A stretch of 7,729 bases of DNA from Salinisphaera sp. UBA6602. Lineage in GTDB: Bacteria > Pseudomonadota > Gammaproteobacteria > Nevskiales > Salinisphaeraceae. The stretch spans positions 9,671 to 17,399 of the forward strand of contig DJIE01000206.1 of the NCBI GenBank assembly GCA_002433465.1, read 5' to 3'. Both the position numbers and the translations under genes were made by a program. Of the stretch, positions 1 through 6,611 are shown one piece after another. Each line of letters opens with the position of its first letter. The stretch's first letter is position 1. The notes beneath the pieces were generated by a model, which worked only from the letters and a program-made list of their open reading frames with translations, was not told the origin of the DNA and did not search any database.

Positions 1-285
1 CGCGCGGCGGGCGCGCGCTTCGCCTCGGTGCGCTTTGTCACCGGCGCGCTCGATCCCTTCGAATGCAGTGCTGATTTCCACGCCGCGGCCGCGATGATAC
101 CGCGCGAGCGGCTGCAACTGATCTGGGGCGCGCACACGCCGCGCAAGTCGAAGGCCGAAATGGCCGCCCTGGCTCAAGCGCTTCAGACCACGCCGGTGCG
201 CCTGCCCCGCGGCAAGCTGGGCGTGCATGAGGAATTCGCGCCTGAGGTGGCCGAGCCGGTCCTGAACATCGCGCCGTCGGCATAG
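1..285 (+). CDS. Alpha/beta-hydrolase fold protein, C-terminal fragment
   Basis: This is the 3' end of a gene that begins before the window; the frame is open from base 1 and stops at TAG 283-285, leaving 94 visible residues. The visible part looks like the last third of a small alpha/beta hydrolase. A beta-strand leads into an Asp-containing turn (VTGALDPF), where the acidic residue of the catalytic triad often sits. A second strand (LQLIWG) is followed by a TPRKSKAEMAAL helix and a terminal GKLGVHEEFAPEVAEPVL stretch, in which the His of GVHEE is the likely catalytic histidine. The nucleophile elbow is not visible, so activity and substrate cannot be judged. An in-frame GTG at 28 is inside the domain and is not a credible start. 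The gene converges on the transport operon and nothing ties it functionally to it. The hydrolase assignment comes from remembered family patterns. Confidence 0.6.
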   Translation, partial: RAAGARFASVRFVTGALDPFECSADFHAAAAMIPRERLQLIWGAHTPRKSKAEMAALAQALQTTPVRLPRGKLGVHEEFAPEVAEPVLNIAPSA

Positions 286-299
286 TCGTTCGCCACGCC

Positions 300-338
300 T
301 GACTAGGCCACGAGCGCGTCGCCCGGGTGCCCTAGTCA
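300..338. terminator. Inverted repeat between convergent genes, possible bidirectional terminator
   Basis: TGACTAGG at 300-307 is exactly complementary to CCTAGTCA at 331-338, giving an 8-bp stem around a 23-base GC-rich loop. It lies 15 bases after the hydrolase stop and overlaps the TGA of the ATPase gene (complement of 336-338), so it is well placed to end both convergent transcripts. Neither side has a run of T residues, so it is not a textbook intrinsic terminator. The terminator role is inferred from position and symmetry. Confidence 0.4.
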
Positions 339-1145
339 ACTCGCCAGCAAGGCTTCGCCCCAACAGGTGGTATGGGCTTCGAAGCGTACGTCGAAGACAT
401 GGGCCAGAATATCGCTCGCCACGATGTGCGCCGTGGTGCCACAAGCGACGACCCGCCCATGGGCCATGACTGCGATCCGGTCGGCAAACCGCAGTGCCAG
501 ATTGAGATCGTGGAGCACCACGACCGACGCTGTTCGGTCGCGACAGCGACGCAGGTACTGCATCGTTCGAAGCTGATGGGCCGGATCGAGGCTGGCAATG
601 GGTTCGTCCGCGAGCAGCAGGTTCGGTTGCGTGACCAGCGCCTGCGCCAGCAGCGCACGGGCTCGTTCGCCGCCGGACAGCGATGCGAAACGGCGTTCGA
701 GAAAGCCGCTCAGCTCGAGGTCGTCGAGCAGGCGCGTGCGCTGTGCCAGCAGTTCGGCCGTGGTTTGCCGCGGTCCGGCCCATGGGCGCCAACCTAGCGT
801 TGGTCGTCCGCGTTGCAGGCCGATCTCAAGCAGATCGGCCACGCTCAGTTCCCAATGCGGCGCGAAGATTTGCGGCAGATAGGCGATCTGTCGTGCCCGC
901 TCGGCCGACGCAAAGCCCTCAAGTGCGCTTCCGGCGAGTTCGATATGCCCTTGCCAGTCGGTTTCGATGCCGCCGAGGCATTTGAGCGCGCTACTCTTGC
1001 CGGCGCCGTTCGGCCCGACCACCGCGAGGAGTTCGCCGGCGAACACATCGAGGGTCACGCCGTCGAGCACGCTGTGACCGGCCTTGGCCAGGCGTACACC
1101 CGAAAGGCGGGCGAGCGGATCGCCGTGGTGTATCGACTTGCTCAT
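336..1145 (-). CDS. ABC importer ATPase, BtuD/FecE family
   Basis: This 269-residue cytoplasmic ATPase would power uptake through the permease encoded just upstream. All the nucleotide-binding motifs are present and intact. They are Walker A GPNGAGKS (about 44-51), Q-loop LPQ (90-92), signature LSGGE (156-160), Walker B LLLADEP (176-182), D-loop SLD (185-187) and the H-loop histidine in VVLHD (212). Length and motif order fit the BtuD/FecE/HmuV family that serves cobalamin, ferric-siderophore and haem importers; the family alone does not fix the substrate. The ATG at 1145-1143 overlaps the permease stop (ATGA at 1145-1142), so translation is probably coupled. It is the last gene of the operon and its stop lies inside the hairpin at 300-338. 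Because the operon starts at a Zur-like operator, a zinc-related substrate is more likely than B12, by inference. Confidence 0.9.
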   Translation of the reverse strand: MSKSIHHGDPLARLSGVRLAKAGHSVLDGVTLDVFAGELLAVVGPNGAGKSSALKCLGGIETDWQGHIELAGSALEGFASAERARQIAYLPQIFAPHWELSVADLLEIGLQRGRPTLGWRPWAGPRQTTAELLAQRTRLLDDLELSGFLERRFASLSGGERARALLAQALVTQPNLLLADEPIASLDPAHQLRTMQYLRRCRDRTASVVVLHDLNLALRFADRIAVMAHGRVVACGTTAHIVASDILAHVFDVRFEAHTTCWGEALLAS

Positions 1146-2167
1146 CGGCGGCTATGCCGGGCCAGCAAGAGCATGAAGAACGGCGCGCCGATCAACGCCG
1201 TCAGCAGCCCCAGCGGAATCTCGGCCGGCGGTAACAGGCTGCGCGCGAGGCCGTCGAGCAGAGTCAACAGACTGCCACCGACCAACGCCGAGATCAGCAG
1301 CAGCGGGCCATGCCGCGGACCGAGCGGCCAACGCACCAGATGTGGCACGACCAGGCCCACAAAACCGATAGTGCCGCCCCAGGTCACCGCGAGCGCGACC
1401 ATCGCCGAGGCCAGCAGCGTTGCCCATAATACGAAGCGTTCGACATGCAGGCCCATATTACGTGCGACGTCGTCGCCCAGACCGAGCATGTCCAGACCGT
1501 CGGCAAGCCGATAGGCAAGCGCCAGCAACAACAATGCAACCACCGCGATCAGCCCCAGCTCGCGCCAGAACGGAATCTGGATACCGCCGAGCGTCCACGA
1601 CAACACCACCTGCAGGCTGATCGTTTCGTCCGCCAGGGCGAGCATGAGATAGCTACGCAGCGCGCCGAGAAACGCGGCCATGGCCACCCCGGCCAACAGT
1701 AGGCCGGCCGTATCCCGAACGCGCGCCAGACGCGCAAGCAGCAACACCGCCAGCGTTGCCCCGAACGCGCCCAGAAACGCCAGCATCGGCAATAGCTGCA
1801 GCGGCGCGATCCATTGAAATGGCGCCAGCGCGGGGGCGAGCAAGGCCAGGGTGGCACCCAGCGCGGCCCCCGGCGCGGTACCGATCAAGAACGGATCGGC
1901 CAGCGGATTGCGAAAAATACCCTGAAATATCGCTCCGGATACCCCGAGCAGGCCGCCGACCAGAAACGCGGTAAGCACGCGCGGCAGTCGCCAATCGATG
2001 AGCAGACGGTCCAGCGGGTGGTCGGCCGATGCCGGCCACAGTAGCGGCAACAGGCGGTCGGGGCCGAGCAGTTCTGCGCCGAGCATCATGGCGATACCCA
2101 TGGACAGCACGGCGGCGGCGAACAGCAAGGCGATCCCGGCCGGGGCGATACCGAAGTGGCGCGTCAT
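1142..2167 (-). CDS. ABC importer permease, FecCD/BtuC family
   Basis: This is an integral inner-membrane protein of 341 residues, the usual length for FecCD/BtuC permeases, which work as homodimers with about ten helices per subunit. Family hallmarks include the RLPRVL segment after the first helix (60-65), followed by the glycine-rich GGLLGVSGAIFQ with FRNPLADPFLIG (71-96). The segment LGLGDDVARNMGL (228-240) lies where the loop that docks on the ATPase is found, and GTIGFVGLVVPHLVR (265-279) is the conserved late-helix motif. The C-terminus has the AEIPLG...GAPFF pattern typical of the family. It sits third in the operon. Its ATG overlaps the binding-protein stop (ATGA, 2167-2164) and its stop overlaps the ATPase start. 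The family carries large chelates or corrinoids, whereas classical zinc permeases (ZnuB/AztB) belong to a different family, so a zinc role would imply a chelated or otherwise unusual substrate. Confidence 0.9.
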   Translation of the reverse strand: MTRHFGIAPAGIALLFAAAVLSMGIAMMLGAELLGPDRLLPLLWPASADHPLDRLLIDWRLPRVLTAFLVGGLLGVSGAIFQGIFRNPLADPFLIGTAPGAALGATLALLAPALAPFQWIAPLQLLPMLAFLGAFGATLAVLLLARLARVRDTAGLLLAGVAMAAFLGALRSYLMLALADETISLQVVLSWTLGGIQIPFWRELGLIAVVALLLLALAYRLADGLDMLGLGDDVARNMGLHVERFVLWATLLASAMVALAVTWGGTIGFVGLVVPHLVRWPLGPRHGPLLLISALVGGSLLTLLDGLARSLLPPAEIPLGLLTALIGAPFFMLLLARHSRR

Positions 2168-3096
2168 ACGTCGGCGGCCTTTGCGAGATCGGGATACAGC
2201 GCCCGGGCCACACTGCCTACGCCCTCGACCACGCGCGGGCCCGGGATAAGCACCTGGGCACGCTCGATCGCATCGACCCGACCCGCCGCCACAGCCGGGA
2301 TGGCGTTCCAGTGCGGGCGTGCACGCAGTGCCGCTACGTCGGCTTGGCTGCCGGCGACGAGGATATGATCCGGGTTGGCGCGGTACACCGCCTCACCGCT
2401 GACCTGCGACAGTGCATCGGTCTCGGCAAAGACGTTGACACCCCCGGCATGGCGCAGGATATCGTCGGTATAGGTGTCCGGTCGCACCGACAAAAAGCCG
2501 CTGCGTCCTGCGGCGCCGGTTTCGAAATAGACCCGCCTCGGCGACTGGGACGACAGACGCCCAGCCAGCGTATCGAGCCCGGTCTCGATTTTGGCGATAA
2601 GCGATTGTGCTTGCGAGGCGTTGCCGATCGCGTGTCCGATCAAGGCGATATTGTCGAGAATACGCGCCAGCGTCGGGTGCTCGAGCACCAGCAACGGAAT
2701 GCCCGCCAGCCGCATGGGCCGCATCAGCTGGGCGGCCGCATGCCGGGCTGGCGTGAGAATCACGAGATCGGCATTCAGACGGGCGATGCGTTCCGGGCTG
2801 AAGCCGATCCGGTTGCCGATACGCGGCCGATCGATGATTTCGGGCGGATAGTGGGTCAGCCCATCGATAGCGGCAATACGATCAGCCGCCCCGAGTGCGG
2901 CCACGATTTCGGTATTGCTCGAGAATACCGGCACGATACGGCGCGGCATACGCTCGATACGCACGCGCCGGCCCAAGGCGTCGGTGATCACGCGCGGCCA
3001 GCCGGCGTTGCGATCCGGTGCTGCCGCCAGCGGATCGAGTGCGCTCGCACATAGGCCGGCCGCACCCGCCAGCAATTGCCGCCGAGTCAAGATCAT
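2164..3096 (-). CDS. Periplasmic substrate-binding protein, BtuF/FecB type, with Tat-like signal
   Basis: This 310-residue periplasmic binding protein would hand substrate from the outer-membrane receptor to the permease. The N-terminus is TRRQLL (4-9), then a hydrophobic alanine-rich stretch and a likely cut after PLAAA near residue 25. The twin arginine suggests folded export by the Tat route. Cys16 is preceded by Gly-Leu, which is a poor lipobox, so a soluble protein is more likely than a lipoprotein. The mature part has the two-lobe class III (helical-backbone) pattern: PRRIVPVFSSNTEIVAALGA (51-70), HYPPEI (82-87), GFSPERIARLNADLVI, then the second-lobe RRVYFE strand, DDILRHAGGVNVF and NPDHILV. 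The YPPE element recalls haem- and cobalamin-type relatives, but I see no His-rich loop of the kind found in ZnuA. The stop overlaps the permease start, and the ATG at 3096-3094 shares one base with the receptor stop (TGATG). Confidence 0.87.
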   Translation of the reverse strand: MILTRRQLLAGAAGLCASALDPLAAAPDRNAGWPRVITDALGRRVRIERMPRRIVPVFSSNTEIVAALGAADRIAAIDGLTHYPPEIIDRPRIGNRIGFSPERIARLNADLVILTPARHAAAQLMRPMRLAGIPLLVLEHPTLARILDNIALIGHAIGNASQAQSLIAKIETGLDTLAGRLSSQSPRRVYFETGAAGRSGFLSVRPDTYTDDILRHAGGVNVFAETDALSQVSGEAVYRANPDHILVAGSQADVAALRARPHWNAIPAVAAGRVDAIERAQVLIPGPRVVEGVGSVARALYPDLAKAADV

Positions 3097-5300
3097 CAGA
3101 AGCGGGCACGCAGACCGGCGAAGAAGAAGCGACCACGCATGGAGTTGCCGCGGCCGCCGTTCGAGGCCGACGGATCGGAGATATAGGGCGGTTCGTCCAA
3201 TGCGATGAAGATCGGGTGTTCGTTCTTGTCGAACAGGTTATCGACCCCGCCGAAGACCGTGAGCCAGTCGGTGGCGTTGTAGTGGCCCTGCAGATTGAAC
3301 ACCCAGTAGGCGTCCTTGCGATGGACGTAGTCGCTGGCCGGTTCCGCGCTGTCCAGCAGGTTTTCTTCCGTGTCGTAATACATCGGGCCGTTGAACAGGC
3401 TGATCAGCTTGACGCCCCAGCGATCGCGCCATTCGTAACCCAGACGCAGCGCCGCCTGGTATTCGTTGAATCGTTGCAGCTTGTCGGCGTACGGACCGCT
3501 GTCCTGACGATCGACGCCATCGGCCTCCATTTTGAAATTCCAGGTACCGTCGAGCCCGATCGTCACGCGCTGATCGGTGAGTCCGAGCCAGGGCGCGGCA
3601 TCGACTTCGGTCTGGAGTTCGACACCCTGCACACGGGCTTCGTCGTCGGCGTTCACGTATTCCGAAATATCGTCGCTGCTTTCCGGCCCGCGGGCGTCGA
3701 TCACGCGGCTGTTGATACGATTGCTGATGGTCTGATCGAACACGGCGACATCGAAGAACACGCGGCCCGGCGCATAGGTCAGGCCAATCTCGTACTGCTC
3801 GCTTTCTTCCGGGTCGAGGTCGGGATTGCCGCGCGTGATGCGATCGGGCGTGAGTACCGACGAGAACTCGCCGGCCAGTTCGCTGCCGGTCGGCGAACGA
3901 AAGCCGGTAGCGTGGCTGGCGCGTATCTTCAGATCCGGCCTGATCGCGTATGCCAGGCCGAGGCTGTAGGTCGTACCATCGAACGCGCGATCGGTATCGC
4001 CGCCCAGGTTGATGTTGGGCGTGTCCTTCAGGCTGATGTCGTTGCGGGTGTAGCGGATCCCGGCGCGACCGGTCAGGCGATCGTCGAGCAGCGACTGGGT
4101 AAGTTCGGCATAACCGGCCGTGAGCAGGTTGTCCTCGTTATTGTCGTAGGGCGCGATCTGGGCGATCGGCGCGCCGCTGACCATGGAACGGCTGCGTGTA
4201 CTGCGCAGTTCGGACTGCTCGCCGTCGAAACCCAGCAACAGCGTGGTGGTATCGGTCAGCGCCACGGACGGCGTGAAACGCAGACCGTAGGCGGTAAGCT
4301 CGCGCCGGTTGTTGTCGGTATCGATGCCGGCGGCTTCCGAGCCCCAATGGAACGAGTCGACATCGCGAAACGCATAGAAATGGGCGTTGAGATCGATGCC
4401 CTGTTCTTCGAGTACGCCGGCGTAGACCAGGTCGAGCGAGCGATTCCAGCGGTCGCCGGTATTGTCGTAATCCCAGGACGAGCCACGAAAGCCGACGTCG
4501 TAGACGCCGCTGGTGCGCGCCGTGAGATCCAGCCAGTGAGTGGGTGCCAGATCCCAGCTGAAAGCGGCGAGCGCGCTGGCGCGATCGGACGCCGTATTGA
4601 CCTGCCGTCCGGCGCCCGAGCCGCCGTCATAGTCGCCGTGGGTGGTCCCGCTGGCGCCCACGTAGCCAGCCATGTCGTCGGACAGCGTGCCGCCGTATTC
4701 GGCGCTGATCTTGCCGTAGTCATAGCTGCCGCCTTCGATAGCTGCCGTGCCGCCCTCGACGGTGCGGCCATTGCGGGTGATCAGATTGATCACCCCGCCC
4801 ATCGCCTGGTTGCCATAGGCGACCGAGGCCGGCCCGCGGATGATTTCGATGCGTTCAAGCTGATCGGGCGAAAGTTTGGACAGATTCGCCGTGCCGGCAC
4901 GACGGCCATTGAGCAGTACCAGAACCTGGCCGCGAAAATCGCGGCCTTGGCCGTCACTACGCGCGCCGCGAATGCTGATTGACGTCTGGCCGGGCGTCCA
5001 GTCGCTGAAGAACCCCACCGCCCGTTCCTGTAGCAGATCGGTTACAGACGTGCTGTGAGAGGTGCGGATTTCTTCTGCGTCGATCACCTGCATGGTGCTG
5101 GCGATTTGGCTGAGCGGTTCCGGCCGACCCACGCCGGTGACAACCAGTTCGTCGAGCGTGGTGACGCCGTGACCGTTGGGCGTCTGGCGCGGGGCTGTCT
5201 GCTGTGCCTGCACGCCATTCGCGTACAGCAGGGCAGTTGATAGCATGGTAGAAATAAAAACGGTCGGCGCGCGCCGGCGCCTGCCAGAATCAGCCGGCAT
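3096..5300 (-). CDS. TonB-dependent outer-membrane receptor, probably zinc-regulated
   Basis: This 734-residue ligand-gated outer-membrane transporter is driven by TonB/ExbBD. It has a Sec signal peptide with a basic GRRRR segment and a cut near AQ/QQ (about 31-33). A TonB-box-like LDELVVTG follows at 49-56. The plug domain (about 63-178) has QVIDAEEI, SIRGARSDG, VLVLLNGRRAG, LERIEIIRGPASVAYGNQAMGG and VINLITRNG. The beta-barrel runs to the terminal Phe, with RGRFFFAGLRARF as a typical last strand for BAM insertion. There is no N-terminal STN signalling domain, because the TonB box comes right after the signal peptide. No His-rich or Cys-rich loop suggesting direct zinc binding is visible. 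The start chosen (complement of 5298-5300) keeps the basic n-region and has GGGGGAAAG immediately upstream. It is first in a four-gene operon, and the perfect palindrome at 5336-5353 lies 35 bases before the ATG. The name 'BtuB' is not justified: only the partner genes resemble B12 transport, and no cobalamin riboswitch fits in the short leader. Confidence 0.9.
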   Translation of the reverse strand: MPADSGRRRRAPTVFISTMLSTALLYANGVQAQQTAPRQTPNGHGVTTLDELVVTGVGRPEPLSQIASTMQVIDAEEIRTSHSTSVTDLLQERAVGFFSDWTPGQTSISIRGARSDGQGRDFRGQVLVLLNGRRAGTANLSKLSPDQLERIEIIRGPASVAYGNQAMGGVINLITRNGRTVEGGTAAIEGGSYDYGKISAEYGGTLSDDMAGYVGASGTTHGDYDGGSGAGRQVNTASDRASALAAFSWDLAPTHWLDLTARTSGVYDVGFRGSSWDYDNTGDRWNRSLDLVYAGVLEEQGIDLNAHFYAFRDVDSFHWGSEAAGIDTDNNRRELTAYGLRFTPSVALTDTTTLLLGFDGEQSELRSTRSRSMVSGAPIAQIAPYDNNEDNLLTAGYAELTQSLLDDRLTGRAGIRYTRNDISLKDTPNINLGGDTDRAFDGTTYSLGLAYAIRPDLKIRASHATGFRSPTGSELAGEFSSVLTPDRITRGNPDLDPEESEQYEIGLTYAPGRVFFDVAVFDQTISNRINSRVIDARGPESSDDISEYVNADDEARVQGVELQTEVDAAPWLGLTDQRVTIGLDGTWNFKMEADGVDRQDSGPYADKLQRFNEYQAALRLGYEWRDRWGVKLISLFNGPMYYDTEENLLDSAEPASDYVHRKDAYWVFNLQGHYNATDWLTVFGGVDNLFDKNEHPIFIALDEPPYISDPSASNGGRGNSMRGRFFFAGLRARF

Positions 5301-5335
5301 CTTTCCCCCGAAGGTAAAACATCGAATCCCTGAGC

Positions 5336-5353
5336 GTTATGTTATAACATAAC
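5336..5353. promoter_or_regulatory. Zur-type operator, perfect 18-bp palindrome between divergent genes
   Basis: GTTATGTTATAACATAAC is identical to its own reverse complement over all 18 bases. It is an AT-rich island in GC-rich DNA, 35 bases from the receptor start and 72 bases from the methyltransferase start, so one site can control both directions. The central ATGTTATAACAT has the TGTTATA/ATAACA character of proteobacterial Zur boxes. TATAAC occurs on both strands inside the palindrome and could serve as a -10 element, so bound repressor would block RNA polymerase; I found no convincing -35. Fur, NikR and cobalamin-type control fit less well. Assignment to Zur rests on remembered consensus and on the second site at 7019-7035 next to a zinc importer gene. 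Confidence 0.75.
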
Positions 5354-5411
5354 CATTTAGCCGGCTAGGCATGGGCCGGTTTTGCTGAAGCTGTATTGCC
5401 TAATCGTATTC

Positions 5412-5417
5412 GAGGTG
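5412..5417 (+). promoter_or_regulatory. Ribosome binding site of the methyltransferase
   Basis: GAGGTG lies 8 bases before the ATG at 5426. It decides the start: the frame is open upstream to a TTG at 5396, but that codon has no such site before it. Confidence 0.65.
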
Positions 5418-5425
5418 CAGCAACG

Positions 5426-6115
5426 ATGCTTGAAAACACGATCGATGCTTCGAGCTTCTGGCAAGCGGCCTTTGAACAGACCGCCGCGCAGGATAGCCGT
5501 TGGTGCGATTCCGCCGCGGAGGAAGCGTTCTGGCAGGCCTATGCGCCAGCATACGATGAACGAAGTCCGCTGGCTCAACATGCTGACGTGTTGGTCGCCG
5601 ATGTGCGAGCGTTGCTTTGTCCAGACGATCGGCTGCTGGAGATCGGGCCCGGGACAGGCGCTTTCACGAAGCGTCTTGCCGGTTATGTCGACGAGCTTGT
5701 CGGTGTCGAACCGTCCCCGTCGATGCGGGCGGCGTTATGGCAAGGCTGGGATAGCGACGCAGCTAAGCGACCATCCCTGTGGCCCTACCGCTGGGAAGAA
5801 ACGCCCGCCTGTTCGGTCGACGTCATCTTCGGCTGTAACGCGTTCTATCGTATGCAGGATATCGCGGCAGCCCTGACCAAAATGCATCGCTGTGCCACGC
5901 GGCACGTCGTGCTCGCACAAAGCATAGGTGAGCCCTACGCGGCGCCTTTGCGGGTGCAGTATGACGGACACGAGCGTCATCGCGAGCGTGCATACGCGCT
6001 CTGCGACGTGCTCGATGAAATGGGCATTGCCTACCGCCTACGTCGCTATCGACTAGAACGTGGCCCGGGCGCCTGGGGAGATATCGCACTTATTGACTGG
6101 CAAACCCGGGCGTAA
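5426..6115 (+). CDS. Class I SAM-dependent methyltransferase, divergent from the receptor operon
   Basis: This is a 229-residue predicted cytoplasmic enzyme with a Rossmann-type methyltransferase fold. Motif I is LLEIGPGTG (70-78). The next strand ends in VGVEP, with Glu95 placed to bind the ribose of S-adenosylmethionine. The segment after it (SVDVIFGCNAFYRM) matches the motif III/post-III region, where class I enzymes contact adenine and line the active site. The N-terminal FW...AYAPAYDER (35-46) is the helical lid often seen in small-molecule methyltransferases. No signal peptide, membrane segment or extra domain is present. The ATG at 5426 was chosen over TTG 5396 because of the GAGGTG site. 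The gene shares the Zur-like palindrome with the receptor operon, so it is probably zinc-starvation induced. I do not know its substrate. Possibilities are a small chelator or its precursor, or modification of the transported ligand; nothing in the sequence chooses between them. Confidence 0.85.
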   Translation: MLENTIDASSFWQAAFEQTAAQDSRWCDSAAEEAFWQAYAPAYDERSPLAQHADVLVADVRALLCPDDRLLEIGPGTGAFTKRLAGYVDELVGVEPSPSMRAALWQGWDSDAAKRPSLWPYRWEETPACSVDVIFGCNAFYRMQDIAAALTKMHRCATRHVVLAQSIGEPYAAPLRVQYDGHERHRERAYALCDVLDEMGIAYRLRRYRLERGPGAWGDIALIDWQTRA

Positions 6116-6198
6116 TTCTCGCCCCGATCCACCAAGCGAGCCTGGGCGCCACTGCGCGGGTTTGTTTCATGGCGATTCGTTGCGATGCCGTTCAGCTC

Positions 6199-6213
6199 AA
6201 CTGTGTGACAGTT
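6199..6213. promoter_or_regulatory. Inverted repeat upstream of the STN-domain gene, candidate operator
   Basis: AACTGT (6199-6204), a GTG spacer and ACAGTT (6208-6213) form a perfect 6+3+6 inverted repeat 59 bases before the chosen start of the STN gene. TTGCGA at 6212-6217 followed after 17-18 bases by AT-rich TTATTTA (6235-6241) is a weak sigma-70-like pair that would overlap the repeat. The repeat is unlike the two Zur-type sites, so the STN gene may answer to a different regulator. Symmetry and position are seen; the operator function is a guess. Confidence 0.3.
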
Positions 6214-6263
6214 GCGAAACATTATCGCTGTATCTTATTTACCGTCCGTCATCCATGAACACC

Positions 6264-6268
6264 GAGGG
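6264..6268 (+). promoter_or_regulatory. Ribosome binding site of the STN-domain gene
   Basis: GAGGG sits 4 bases before the ATG at 6273, while the in-frame ATG at 6255 has no such site. The spacing is short but this is the better start, and it gives a clean signal peptide. Confidence 0.5.
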
Positions 6269-6272
6269 TTCC

Positions 6273-6611
6273 ATGAACAAGCCATTGACCGTGCTCGTAC
6301 TGCTGATTGCTATGACTGTTCCGGGTTATGTCCTTGCCCAGGACGCGAGTTATTACCACTGCGAGAACAAGGCGCTTCCTATAACGATTCCGTCGATGCC
6401 GCTAGGCGATGCAGTCGCGGTATTCACGCAGGCCACACGCTGCCCGGTCTCGCTGGACGTCAAGCGCGTGGGCCAGTTCGATGTCCACGATATGCCGACT
6501 GAGCGTGTCGAAGGCGAAATGAAGCCGCAAGCCGCGCTCGAAAAGATGCTCTCGGCCACACCGCTCAACAGCCGGGTCATCAAAGGCGGCTACTCGATCT
6601 ATAACGAATAA
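6273..6611 (+). CDS. Small secreted protein consisting of a freestanding STN domain
   Basis: This is a 112-residue predicted periplasmic protein. The N-terminus is a Sec signal peptide: MNK, a hydrophobic core (PLTVLVLLIAMTVPG), and a cut after VLA at residue 22. The rest matches the STN (secretin and TonB N-terminus) pattern: LPITIPSMPLGDAVAVF (35-51), a CPVSLDV strand (57-63), then EGEMKPQAALEKML (80-93) and a closing SRVIKGGYSIYNE (100-112). In FecA-like receptors and secretins this domain sits at the N-terminus of a large protein, where in FecA it contacts the anti-sigma factor FecR; here nothing follows it. Cys30 and Cys57 could form a disulphide after export. It lies 157 bases after the methyltransferase on the same strand, a gap with its own inverted repeat, so separate transcription is plausible. 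A role in trans with a receptor or anti-sigma partner is inference; no sigma or FecR gene is in the window. It could instead be a remnant of a longer receptor. Confidence 0.75.
   Translation: MNKPLTVLVLLIAMTVPGYVLAQDASYYHCENKALPITIPSMPLGDAVAVFTQATRCPVSLDVKRVGQFDVHDMPTERVEGEMKPQAALEKMLSATPLNSRVIKGGYSIYNE

Noticed and set aside
2029..3054. Plus-strand open frame opposite the binding-protein gene
   Set aside because: Composition is Arg/His-rich without domain pattern, and the minus strand encodes a clear binding protein.
3018..4982. Long plus-strand open frame antisense to the receptor
   Set aside because: It lies opposite a receptor gene with intact plug, barrel and signal peptide. Its translation has no recognisable domain, and long shadow frames are common in GC-rich DNA.
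5336..5353. Fur or NikR operator
   Set aside because: The palindrome lacks the GATAAT/ATTATC arms of Fur boxes and the widely spaced GTATGA/TCATAC arms of NikR sites; its TGTTATAACA core fits Zur better.
5301..5425. Cobalamin riboswitch in front of a BtuB-like receptor
   Set aside because: The 125-base divergent region is too short for one plus the operator, and no B12-box-like sequence is visible.
5396..5425. TTG start giving a methyltransferase 10 residues longer
   Set aside because: No ribosome binding site precedes it, whereas GAGGTG is correctly placed for the ATG at 5426.
6060..6272. N-terminal extension of the STN-domain ORF into the methyltransferase gene
   Set aside because: The open frame reaches back to an alternative start inside the methyltransferase, but the signal peptide and the ribosome binding site belong to the ATG at 6273.
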